Positions 9,242 through 20,672 of a DNA stretch of 64,000 bases are shown one piece after another; the first letter of the stretch is position 1, and every line of letters begins with the position of its first letter. The notes below the pieces were generated by a model that saw only the letters and a program-made list of their open reading frames with translations, ran no database searches and had not been told where the DNA came from. The translations under genes and the position numbers were made by a program. The stretch covers positions 4,340,001 to 4,404,000 of the forward strand of contig NZ_LR134201.1 in NCBI RefSeq assembly GCF_900635955.1, written 5' to 3'. This DNA is from Cedecea lapagei. Lineage in GTDB: Bacteria > Pseudomonadota > Gammaproteobacteria > Enterobacterales > Enterobacteriaceae.

Positions 9242-9300
9242 GTTACATAAACCCTGCCTTTCAGTCGGGGCTGGGGCTGATTTGATGCGGGGCAGTTTAT
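9242..9300 (-). terminator. Degenerate T2-like terminator of the first rRNA operon
   Basis: At the place where the second operon has a good T2 terminator (49798-49830), this copy reads CCCCGACTGAAAGGCAGGGT and then TTATG: the stem has mismatches and the T tract is interrupted. It follows a 5S-end-like remnant CTGCCCCGCATCAAAT. It probably terminates weakly, the upstream hairpins doing the work. Confidence 0.5.
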
Positions 9301-9388
9301 GGCGGGCGTCCTGCCCGCCACCCTTCGGGCCGTTGCTGCGCAACGTTCAAATCCGTTCCCGACGGATTTGTCCTACTCTCTGAGAGCA
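9300..9388 (-). repeat. Three-hairpin post-5S module, copy B of the first rRNA operon
   Basis: In transcript order: a 5S-like remnant GAGAGTAGG (about 9372-9380), stem 1 with arms CAAATCCG/CGGATTTG (9348-9370), stem 2 CGTTGC/GCAACG (9331-9345), stem 3 with arms TGGCGGGC/GCCCGCCA (9300-9320), then a 5S-end-like CTGCCCCGCATCAAAT. Nearly identical to the module after the second operon and to the sequence between T1 and T2 of E. coli rrnB. It looks like a structured insertion within a relic of a 5S gene 3' end. Confidence 0.75.
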
Positions 9389-9410
9389 GGGCCTGCAGAT
9401 AGCACATAAA

Positions 9411-9440
9411 CAAAAAACCCCAGCCGTCAGGCTGAGGTTT
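9411..9440 (-). terminator. T1-type terminator (second in the tandem) of the first rRNA operon
   Basis: Minus strand CCTCAGCC-TGAC-GGCTGGGG followed by TTTTTTGTTT: a strong hairpin with one G-T pair and a T tract. Homologous to the only T1 of the second rRNA operon at 49961-49997. Confidence 0.85.
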
Positions 9441-9454
9441 TCTGTTTTATTTGA

Positions 9455-9560
9455 TGCCTGGCAGTGCCTACAATACTCGTATCATCCTGATACTCGCCCC
9501 TTCGGAGCCGCCGCAGGCGGCGTTCAAACGTGTTCCCGACACGTTTGTCGCATGCCCATG
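9455..9560 (-). repeat. Three-hairpin post-5S module, copy A of the first rRNA operon
   Basis: Same architecture as the copy B module, with different bases in every stem: stem 1 CAAACGTG/CACGTTTG (9525-9547), stem 2 GCCGCC/GGCGGC (9507-9521), stem 3 GTATCA/TGATAC (9479-9493), then CTGCCAGGCATCAAAT, identical to the 5S gene end. The loops (TCGGGAA in stem 1) and connecting bases are conserved while the stems covary. This extra unit, with its own terminator, is absent from the second rRNA operon. Confidence 0.75.
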
Positions 9561-9592
9561 CGCGTGTAATGAATTCCCGGACAGCTGATAAG

Positions 9593-9620
9593 CAAAAAGC
9601 CCCGCACAAATGTGCGGGGC
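9593..9620 (-). terminator. First terminator after the 5S gene of the first rRNA operon
   Basis: Minus strand: perfect stem GCCCCGCACA/TGTGCGGGGC with a two-base loop, followed by TTTTTGC. It begins 15 bp after the 5S gene end. Confidence 0.9.
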
Positions 9621-9634
9621 TTTTCACTAATTTG

Positions 9635-9754
9635 ATGCCTGGCAGTTCCCTACTCTCGCATGGGGAGACCCCACACTACCATCGGCGCTACGGCGTTTCA
9701 CTTCTGAGTTCGGCATGGGGTCAGGTGGGACCACCGCGCTACGGCCGCCAGGCA
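9635..9754 (-). rRNA. rrf: 5S rRNA (first operon)
   Basis: 120 nt starting TGCCTGGCGGCCGTAGCGCG and ending CTGCCAGGCAT on the minus strand, the enterobacterial 5S termini. Last RNA of the operon; the first of a tandem set of terminators follows directly. Confidence 0.97.
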
Positions 9755-9855
9755 AATTCTGTTCATTGACCGTCATATCTTCATATAACCATCAACTTAA
9801 TCCTGAACTAAGCTGAAAATCTTCTTGCGTCTCTGCAAAACACCTTCGGTGTTGT

Positions 9856-12764
<2,909 letters not shown>

Positions 12765-12976
12765 TCACAACCCGAAGATGTTTCACTTCAGATTATGAAA
12801 ATTTGAGAGACTCGAACATGTCTTAACCCCATTCCTTATTACGGAGGAATGAGACGACATGTCGTTTCAATTTTCAGCTTGTTCCGGATTGTTAAAGAGC
12901 AAATATCTCAAACATGACTCTTTCAAGTCAGCTTTGAGATATAACGGCACGCAACTTTCACTTACATACCAGCAAG
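12765..12976 (-). promoter_or_regulatory. 16S-23S spacer, distal part, with boxA-like antitermination element
   Basis: The spacer between tRNA-Glu and 23S carries TGCTCTTTAAC at 12891-12901 (minus strand), the boxA element bound by NusB/S10 for rRNA antitermination, plus sequences expected to pair with the 23S 3' flank to form the RNase III processing stem. No protein gene is present. Confidence 0.7.
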
Positions 12977-13052
12977 TGGCGTCCCCTAGGGGATTCGAAC
13001 CCCTGTTACCGCCGTGAAAGGGCGGTGTCCTGGGCCTCTAGACGAAGGGGAC
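12977..13052 (-). tRNA. tRNA-Glu (anticodon TTC) in the rRNA spacer
   Basis: 76 nt including encoded CCA: starts GTCCCCTTCGTCTAGAGGCC, anticodon loop CCTTTCACG, T arm GGGGTTCGAATCCCC. A single Glu tRNA in the 16S-23S spacer is as in E. coli rrnE, rrnB, rrnC and rrnG. Confidence 0.97.
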
Positions 13053-13137
13053 ACTGAAGTCTCAATCGCAAGACGCCTTGCTTCTCTACATCTATCAGAC
13101 AATCTGTGTGAGCACTACGCGGGTTGTATCTATTAGG

Positions 13138-14677
<1,540 letters not shown>

Positions 14678-14810
14678 AAAAGTGTTTGATGCTCAAAGAA
14701 TTAAAACTGTTTATAAAATCAGTAGTCACTCTTCAAGACTTGATATTTGTTTGCATCCGAAGATGCTGAGATATCAATCCTGCGAGTGCCCACACAGATT
14801 GTCTGATAAA

Positions 14811-14823
14811 TTGTTAAAGAGCA
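14811..14823 (-). promoter_or_regulatory. Leader boxA of the first rRNA operon
   Basis: TGCTCTTTAACAA on the minus strand, downstream of P2, matches the rrn boxA antitermination element. The same element occurs in the leader of the second operon (near 55341). Confidence 0.8.
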
Positions 14824-14862
14824 GTGAGTTACGCGCTTTCGCTTGCTAACTCGAGGTGGCGT

Positions 14863-14890
14863 ATATTACGCTTTCCTCTTTCAGAGTCAA
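14863..14890 (-). promoter_or_regulatory. rRNA promoter P2 (first operon)
   Basis: Minus strand -35 TTGACT (14885-14890), 16-bp spacer, -10 TAATAT (14863-14868), in the place and form of E. coli rrn P2. Confidence 0.75.
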
Positions 14891-14971
14891 CCCTTAATTT
14901 CAGGATTTTTCACTCTCATCGCCGCCGTTACTCTGTGATGTTGTTCACATGTTCCGTGTCGATGGAGGCGC

Positions 14972-14999
14972 ATTATAGGGAGTTCTCCCGGCGCTGCAA
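14972..14999 (-). promoter_or_regulatory. rRNA promoter P1 (first operon)
   Basis: Minus strand -35 TTGCAG (14994-14999), 16-bp spacer ending AACTCCC, perfect -10 TATAAT (14972-14977), then a GC-rich discriminator GCGCCTCC, the hallmark of stringently controlled rrn P1. The upstream sequence is moderately AT-rich and could be an UP element. The divergent purH promoter lies about 135 bp away. Confidence 0.85.
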
Positions 15000-15075
15000 C
15001 ACTAAAATGACAGAAAAATGACTGACTGCTGCATTCCACAGCAAAACCCCGCCTTATACCTTTTTACACACAGAC

Positions 15076-15084
15076 TTATCCACA
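15076..15084 (+). promoter_or_regulatory. Consensus DnaA box between rrn P1 and purH
   Basis: TTATCCACA matches the high-affinity DnaA box exactly. It sits between the divergent rrn P1 and purH promoters. Whether DnaA acts here is unknown. Confidence 0.5.
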
Positions 15085-15116
15085 ATGATGCGAAAAAGTG
15101 AAAATGTGCGAGCGTT

Positions 15117-15138
15117 GCGCAAACGTTTTCGTTAAAAT
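15117..15138 (+). promoter_or_regulatory. PurR operator and -10 region of purHD
   Basis: GCGCAAACGTTTTCGT (15117-15132) matches the PurR consensus ACGCAAACGTTTTCGT at 15 of 16 positions and directly precedes a -10-like TAAAAT (15133-15138). PurR with hypoxanthine or guanine represses purHD here in E. coli. Confidence 0.9.
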
Positions 15139-15239
15139 GCTCGCGCTTAACAAAGGTGCCCCGGCGGGTGTGTTAGATGAGTTTTTCGATGGAAAATTCA
15201 TCTAACGCTCTCTGTAATCGTGAAATCCAGGGATTTACC

Positions 15240-16829
15240 ATGCAACAACGTCGTCCAGTCCGCCGCGCTCTGCTCAGTGTTTCTGATAAAGCCGGTATCG
15301 TCGAATTCGCTCAGGCCCTCTCCCAGCGTGGAGTGGAGCTGCTGTCCACCGGCGGAACCGCCCGCCTGCTGGCTGAAGCAAACCTGCCGGTAACCGAAGT
15401 CTCCGACTACACCGGTTTCCCGGAGATGATGGACGGACGTGTCAAAACGCTGCATCCGAAAGTTCACGGCGGCATTCTGGGTCGCCGTGGCCAGGACGAC
15501 GGGATTATGGCGGAGCACGCCATCTCTCCTATTGATATGGTCGTCGTTAACCTTTATCCGTTTGCCCAGACCGTTGCCCGCGAAGGCTGCTCTTTAGAAG
15601 ATGCGGTCGAGAATATCGATATCGGCGGCCCAACCATGGTTCGCTCCGCGGCCAAGAACCATAAAGATGTGGCGATCGTAGTAAAAAGCAGTGACTACCA
15701 GGCGATCGTTAAAGAGCTGGATGCTAATGAAGGATCCCTGACGCTGGAAACCCGCTTCGATCTGGCTATTAAAGCTTTTGAGCATACCGCCGCCTACGAC
15801 AGCATGATCGCTAACTACTTCGGTAGCCTGGTGCCTGCTTATCACGGCGAGAGCAAAGATCCTGCCGGGCGATTCCCGCGCACGCTGAACCTGAACTTTA
15901 TTAAGAAGCAGGATATGCGCTATGGCGAAAACAGCCACCAGCAGGCCGCCTTCTATATAGAAGAAGAAATTAAAGAAGCGTCCGTGGCTACCGCTACCCA
16001 GGTTCAGGGCAAAGCGCTCTCCTATAACAACATCGCGGATACCGACGCTGCGCTGGAGTGTGTGAAAGAGTTCGACGAACCTGCCTGCGTTATCGTTAAG
16101 CATGCCAACCCTTGCGGCGTCGCCGTCAGCGGTTCCGTGCTCGAAGCCTATAACCTGGCTTATAAAACCGATCCAACGTCTGCCTTCGGCGGCATCATCG
16201 CTTTCAACCGTGAACTGGATGCTGAAACCGCACAGGCCATTATTTCCCGCCAGTTTGTCGAAGTGATCATCGCCCCTTCCGCCAGCGAAGAAGCGCTGAA
16301 GATAACCGCAGCCAAGCAGAACGTACGCGTTCTGGTTTGCGGCCAATGGCAGAAACGCACGGCTGGCCTCGACTTTAAACGTGTGAACGGCGGCCTGCTG
16401 GTTCAGGATCGCGATCTGGGTATGGTGACCGCAGGCGATCTGCGCGTTGTCACTAAACGCCAGCCAACGGAGCAAGAACTGCATGACGTGCTGTTCTGCT
16501 GGAAGGTAGCGAAGTTCGTTAAATCCAACGCCATCGTTTATGCCCGTGACAATATGACCATTGGTATAGGCGCTGGCCAGATGAGCCGCGTTTACTCCGC
16601 CAAAATTGCCGGCATCAAGGCCAGCGATGAAGGTCTGGAAGTGAAAGGTTCCGCCATGGCGTCTGATGCCTTCTTCCCGTTCCGCGATGGGATTGATGCC
16701 GCAGCTGAAGCTGGCGTGAGCTGCGTTATCCAACCGGGCGGCTCTATTCGTGATGACGAGGTCATTGCCGCCGCCGACGAGCACGGGATCGCGATGATCT
16801 TCACCGATATGCGCCACTTCCGCCATTAA
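15240..16829 (+). CDS. purH: Bifunctional AICAR formyltransferase / IMP cyclohydrolase
   Basis: 529 aa, identical in length to E. coli when started at ATG 15240 (MQQRRPVRRALLSVSDKAG), preceded by CAGGGA. A longer frame from 15177 exists but lacks a better ribosome site and would extend past the family N-terminus. The N-terminal IMP cyclohydrolase domain (about 1-200) is followed by the AICAR transformylase domain with KHANPCGVA (about 266-274). Catalyses the last two steps of IMP synthesis. Forms an operon with purD 18 bp downstream, under PurR. Confidence 0.97.
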   Translation: MQQRRPVRRALLSVSDKAGIVEFAQALSQRGVELLSTGGTARLLAEANLPVTEVSDYTGFPEMMDGRVKTLHPKVHGGILGRRGQDDGIMAEHAISPIDMVVVNLYPFAQTVAREGCSLEDAVENIDIGGPTMVRSAAKNHKDVAIVVKSSDYQAIVKELDANEGSLTLETRFDLAIKAFEHTAAYDSMIANYFGSLVPAYHGESKDPAGRFPRTLNLNFIKKQDMRYGENSHQQAAFYIEEEIKEASVATATQVQGKALSYNNIADTDAALECVKEFDEPACVIVKHANPCGVAVSGSVLEAYNLAYKTDPTSAFGGIIAFNRELDAETAQAIISRQFVEVIIAPSASEEALKITAAKQNVRVLVCGQWQKRTAGLDFKRVNGGLLVQDRDLGMVTAGDLRVVTKRQPTEQELHDVLFCWKVAKFVKSNAIVYARDNMTIGIGAGQMSRVYSAKIAGIKASDEGLEVKGSAMASDAFFPFRDGIDAAAEAGVSCVIQPGGSIRDDEVIAAADEHGIAMIFTDMRHFRH

Positions 16830-16847
16830 TTACCGGAGCGTTTACAG

Positions 16848-18140
16848 ATGAAAGTTTTAGTTATTGGTAACGGCGGGCGCGAACACGCGTTGGCCTGGAA
16901 AGCGGCTCAGTCTCCTTTAGTGCGCACCGTATTTGTTGCGCCGGGCAACGCGGGCACCGCGCTGGAACCAGCTCTGCAGAATGTAGCTATCAGCGCCACG
17001 GATATTCCAGCCCTGCTGAGTTTTGCGCAGAATGAAAAAATTGATTTAACCATCGTCGGGCCTGAAGCGCCGCTGGTCATTGGCGTAGTGGATGCATTCC
17101 GTGCCGCTGGCCTGAAGATCTTCGGGCCAACCGAAGGTGCCGCGCAGCTGGAAGGCTCGAAGGCATTTACCAAGGATTTCCTGGCTCGTCACAACATTCC
17201 GACGGCGGAATACCAGAACTTTACCGAAGTTGAGCCTGCGCTGGCCTACCTGCGTAAGAAAGGCGCGCCAATCGTTATCAAAGCTGACGGCCTGGCCGCA
17301 GGGAAAGGCGTTATCGTGGCAATGACGCTGGAAGAAGCAGAGGCCGCGGTAAACGACATGCTGGCCGGGAATGCGTTTGGCGATGCGGGACACCGCATTG
17401 TTATCGAAGAGTTCCTCGACGGCGAAGAAGCCAGCTTTATTGTGATGGTAGACGGTGAGCACGTCCTGCCTATGGCCACCAGCCAGGATCATAAGCGCGT
17501 TGGCGACGGCGATACTGGCCCTAACACAGGTGGGATGGGAGCCTACTCCCCGGCCCCGGTGGTGACTGACGAAGTGCATCAGCGCACTATGGAACGCGTA
17601 ATCTGGCCGACCGTGCACGGCATGGCAGCCGAAGGAAACACCTATACCGGTTTCCTGTACGCCGGTCTGATGATCGATAAGCAGGGTAACCCGAAGGTGA
17701 TTGAGTTCAACTGCCGCTTCGGCGATCCGGAAACTCAGCCCATCATGCTGCGTATGCAGTCAGATCTGGTCGAGCTGTGCCTCGCCGCCTGTGACGGCAA
17801 ACTGGATGAGAAAGACTCTAAGTGGGACGAGCGTCCGGCGCTGGGCATCGTGCTGGCGGCGGGCGGTTATCCGGCAGATTACCGCAACGGCGACGTTATC
17901 CACGGCCTGCCGCTGGAAGAAGTGACCGACGGCAAGGTCTTCCATGCCGGCACTAAGCTCAGCGAAGATGATCGTGTACTCACCAACGGCGGGCGAGTGT
18001 TGTGCGTAACTGCGCTGGGTGAGACGGTTGCCAAAGCTCAACAGCGCGCGCTGGAACTGAAAAAAGATATTCACTGGGATGGCAGCTTTAGCCGCTCGGA
18101 TATCGGTTATCGCGCCATTGCGCGTGAAAACGCGAAGTAA
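16848..18140 (+). CDS. purD: Phosphoribosylamine-glycine ligase
   Basis: 430 aa (E. coli 429). Joins glycine to phosphoribosylamine with ATP, second step of purine synthesis. N-terminal VIGNGGREHALAW, ATP-grasp core with KADGLAAGKGV (about 145-155), and FNCRFGDPETQ near 286-297. Second gene of purHD, closed by a terminator at 18158-18184. Confidence 0.98.
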   Translation: MKVLVIGNGGREHALAWKAAQSPLVRTVFVAPGNAGTALEPALQNVAISATDIPALLSFAQNEKIDLTIVGPEAPLVIGVVDAFRAAGLKIFGPTEGAAQLEGSKAFTKDFLARHNIPTAEYQNFTEVEPALAYLRKKGAPIVIKADGLAAGKGVIVAMTLEEAEAAVNDMLAGNAFGDAGHRIVIEEFLDGEEASFIVMVDGEHVLPMATSQDHKRVGDGDTGPNTGGMGAYSPAPVVTDEVHQRTMERVIWPTVHGMAAEGNTYTGFLYAGLMIDKQGNPKVIEFNCRFGDPETQPIMLRMQSDLVELCLAACDGKLDEKDSKWDERPALGIVLAAGGYPADYRNGDVIHGLPLEEVTDGKVFHAGTKLSEDDRVLTNGGRVLCVTALGETVAKAQQRALELKKDIHWDGSFSRSDIGYRAIARENAK

Positions 18141-18157
18141 TATATCGACACTACACA

Positions 18158-18185
18158 CTAAACCGCCCACGTGGCGGTTTTTTTC
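18158..18185 (+). terminator. Terminator of purHD, probably bidirectional
   Basis: AAACCGCC-CACGT-GGCGGTTT followed by TTTTTC on the plus strand, with an A run on the other side so it can also stop the convergent yjaH-like transcript ending at 18189. Confidence 0.85.
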
Positions 18186-18188
18186 TGC

Positions 18189-18887
18189 CTAGAATTCGCC
18201 AGGCTTAGGCTGCCAGCTGCAGAAGTCCTGGTTCGCCACCAGCAAGAGCTGTGAACCTTCCGGTGCTTCCAGCCATGCAATGCTGACTTCAAGGGAGGAG
18301 TTCCTCTGACGCTGTTCAATATGCTTCAGTGAGGCGCTATCAAGCTTAGGCGATAAGGTTTCACCTTCGCAGGTGGTAACCGTGCCGTTCAGGTGCCAGC
18401 GCCCCTGACGCAGCACAACGTGACCTATGCGCAGAGCCTCGCTGGTCTCCCGAATGCGGTTGGCGTTGAACTGGTATAAAGCAACCTGATCGTTAGAGAG
18501 CTGCTGCTTCTGATTGTTAACTTCACGCTGCATAAAGCTCAGCTCGCCGTGGTCGTCAAAACGAACTTTGACATGCTCCGGCTGCTTGCTCTGGATATTG
18601 AGTTCAATGAAGGTCAGTTTGTCGCCCTGCCAGCGGTATTCACCGGTGGTAGTGGCGCCGTGTCGCCATGGACTAAAGGCGGTAAGTATGTGGGTGGATT
18701 CATCGGCATTGTCTTTACGCCAGATGCGCACCACGCCCTGGTCGGCGACATAGCCGGTGGCGGTAAAAGGAGGGAGTTTATTACTGCTGCATGCCGTGAG
18801 CACTATTGCACCCGCCAGCGCCAGCAAGGGACGCCAGACGGACAAAAGGGGCGTAAACGCCCCTCTGTTAAAACTGTTCACTGACAC
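18189..18887 (-). CDS. yjaH: YjaH-family lipoprotein (DUF1481)
   Basis: 232 aa (E. coli YjaH 231). N-terminal basic stretch, hydrophobic segment (about 17-31) and lipobox LTAC with Cys33, so a lipoprotein is expected. The rest is the DUF1481 domain, function unknown. It follows hupA by 8 bp on the same strand and may be cotranscribed. In E. coli zraP-zraSR lie between this gene and purD; here it abuts purD directly. Confidence 0.9.
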   Translation of the reverse strand: MSVNSFNRGAFTPLLSVWRPLLALAGAIVLTACSSNKLPPFTATGYVADQGVVRIWRKDNADESTHILTAFSPWRHGATTTGEYRWQGDKLTFIELNIQSKQPEHVKVRFDDHGELSFMQREVNNQKQQLSNDQVALYQFNANRIRETSEALRIGHVVLRQGRWHLNGTVTTCEGETLSPKLDSASLKHIEQRQRNSSLEVSIAWLEAPEGSQLLLVANQDFCSWQPKPGEF

Positions 18888-18895
18888 GCGTTAAC

Positions 18896-19168
18896 TTACT
18901 TAACCGCGTCTTTCAGTGCTTTACCAGAAACAAATGCCGGCACGTTAGCAGCAGCAATTTTGATTTCTTTACCGGTCTGCGGGTTGCGGCCAGTGCGCTC
19001 AGCACGGTGGTTCACTTTGAAGGTACCGAAACCAACCAGTTGTACAGCATCACCTTCTTTCAGAGACTCAGTAATTGCAGCCAGAGTGGATTCCAGAGCA
19101 GCTTTAGCCTGTGCTTTAGACAGGTCAGCCTTGTCAGCAATTACATCAATCAGTTGAGTCTTGTTCAT
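18896..19168 (-). CDS. hupA: DNA-binding protein HU-alpha
   Basis: 90 aa, as in E. coli. Small basic histone-like protein that bends and compacts DNA as HU homo- or heterodimer. The flexible arm RAERTGRNPQTGKEIKI (about 53-69) carries the intercalating Pro in RNPQTG. The upstream 186 bp to yjaG hold its promoter region; no other gene is seen there. Confidence 0.98.
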   Translation of the reverse strand: MNKTQLIDVIADKADLSKAQAKAALESTLAAITESLKEGDAVQLVGFGTFKVNHRAERTGRNPQTGKEIKIAAANVPAFVSGKALKDAVK

Positions 19169-19354
19169 AAGTTATCCTTACAATGTGTTTATCGCTTGCT
19201 AAGCATCGAGTGCGACGGAAATGCCTAAAAAGCACTCTCCTGCATACACGCACCGATAGCCACTTTTATTCGCCCCACAAATGTAGACCAGACGGGGGGT
19301 TAATTGGAAGCCTCCAGGGAGGACAAATCAGACTGTATGTCACGTTTTGCTGTC

Positions 19355-19945
19355 TTATTGCTGCAAATTTATACCGATATTACTGACGCCGGCCTCACGG
19401 AGGTCAGCACGAAGCCCTTTAATGAGCTCAATATCGCGTTCTTCGCACTCCGCCAGTAGCCGGAAAATCTCCCACTGAATGTCCCACTCTTCTTCTACCG
19501 CCGGGTTTGCTCGCAACTCCTCATCGGTCATTTCACGACCAGCCTGAGTCATTTCCAGCATCGCCACCGAAGTGATTGAACATTTACTGACTTCGATTGC
19601 ATGCTCCAGCGTTTCACCCGAGAGACGAGAGTGGATCAGCTCACTCAGCGCCACGCAGGCATCAATCGCCGGATAGACACCGTAGATATCATAGTCGTCA
19701 GCGACAGGAATTGCCTCTTCAAGTTTCTCGAGTTGGCTGTCAAAGTTCACTTTCGCATCTTTTACCGTCTGGGTTTCCCAGATCAGGTCGAGGATTTTGC
19801 GGTAAAGCTGGGCATCACCAAAGCCGGTTTGCTGACAAAACATGGCGTAGTTAGGGTACATACGCTCGCACAAAGAGGCCATGAAGGTGACGTGCTGCCA
19901 GCTTTCAAGCTTCTCCAGGCGTAAATGAATGGGGTTCTGTAACAT
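19355..19945 (-). CDS. yjaG: Conserved protein YjaG (DUF416)
   Basis: 196 aa, matching E. coli YjaG in length and sequence (FMASLCERMYPNYAMFCQQTGFGD). A cytosolic helical protein of unknown function, always between nfi and hupA in enterobacteria. Confidence 0.93.
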   Translation of the reverse strand: MLQNPIHLRLEKLESWQHVTFMASLCERMYPNYAMFCQQTGFGDAQLYRKILDLIWETQTVKDAKVNFDSQLEKLEEAIPVADDYDIYGVYPAIDACVALSELIHSRLSGETLEHAIEVSKCSITSVAMLEMTQAGREMTDEELRANPAVEEEWDIQWEIFRLLAECEERDIELIKGLRADLREAGVSNIGINLQQ

Positions 19946-19988
19946 GACGATGTCTCAAAGACGAAAAATTAGCGGCAGTTTACCTGAA

Positions 19989-20660
19989 TCACCTGCCAAT
20001 TGCTTGCAGGCGCTTAAAGGCCGGGCGCCCGGAGGCAACCGCATCGGCCCAGCGGGTCGGCTCCGGTAGACGGTAGCCTGACATACAGCGCTCAACCCAC
20101 TTCAACGCGCTGTCGAGGCTCACGCGGTGCCCGGTGGAAACAAACAGCGGATTGCAGCGTTTTTTACTGCGCCAGACCCATGCCAGCTGTTCGCCCTTAT
20201 CCATCAACGGCGCACAAGAGCCCGGCTCATCATCCAGCGGCTCAAACTTCCCGCAAAGCCGCTTTTTCGCCACGCCGATGGTTGGCACGTCCACCAGCAG
20301 GCCAAAATGGCTGGCAACGCCTAAACGACGGGGATGAGAGATGCCATGACCATCAACAAACACCAAATCTGGCCCCTGCGACAGCATGCCCCAGGCTTCA
20401 AGCAGGGCTGGATACTCACGGAAAGATAAAAAGCCGGGGATATAAGGCATCGTGGTGGCGATCCTTGCCACCTGATATTCAACCAGCTCAAGAGACGGAT
20501 AGCTCAATAAAACGATAGCCGCACGGGTGACTTCCCCACCCTGCTCAAAACCGACATCGGCTCCGGCGATCAAACGCGGTGGATCCTGCTGAAGGCGATC
20601 CTCACGGATCACCTTTGAGGCCAGATCTAATTGCTGCTCTCGTAATATCGCGAGATCCAT
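19989..20660 (-). CDS. nfi: Endonuclease V (deoxyinosine 3' endonuclease)
   Basis: 223 aa. Cleaves DNA at the second phosphodiester 3' to deoxyinosine, starting repair of deaminated adenine. The metal-binding acidic residues are present: Asp35 in GADVGF, Glu82 in FLSFREYP and Asp103 in FVDGHG. It begins 12 bp after hemE and is likely cotranscribed with it. Confidence 0.97.
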   Translation of the reverse strand: MDLAILREQQLDLASKVIREDRLQQDPPRLIAGADVGFEQGGEVTRAAIVLLSYPSLELVEYQVARIATTMPYIPGFLSFREYPALLEAWGMLSQGPDLVFVDGHGISHPRRLGVASHFGLLVDVPTIGVAKKRLCGKFEPLDDEPGSCAPLMDKGEQLAWVWRSKKRCNPLFVSTGHRVSLDSALKWVERCMSGYRLPEPTRWADAVASGRPAFKRLQAIGR

Positions 20661-20672
20661 CTCTCTTCTCCC

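Noticed and set aside
9042..9634. yjaA/yjaB equivalents between metA and the rRNA operon
   Set aside because: The interval is fully explained by the metA operator, terminators and hairpin modules; no coding frame resembles either gene.
15594..16826. 410-codon open frame opposite purH
   Set aside because: Shadow frame; purH on the other strand is full length and unmistakable.
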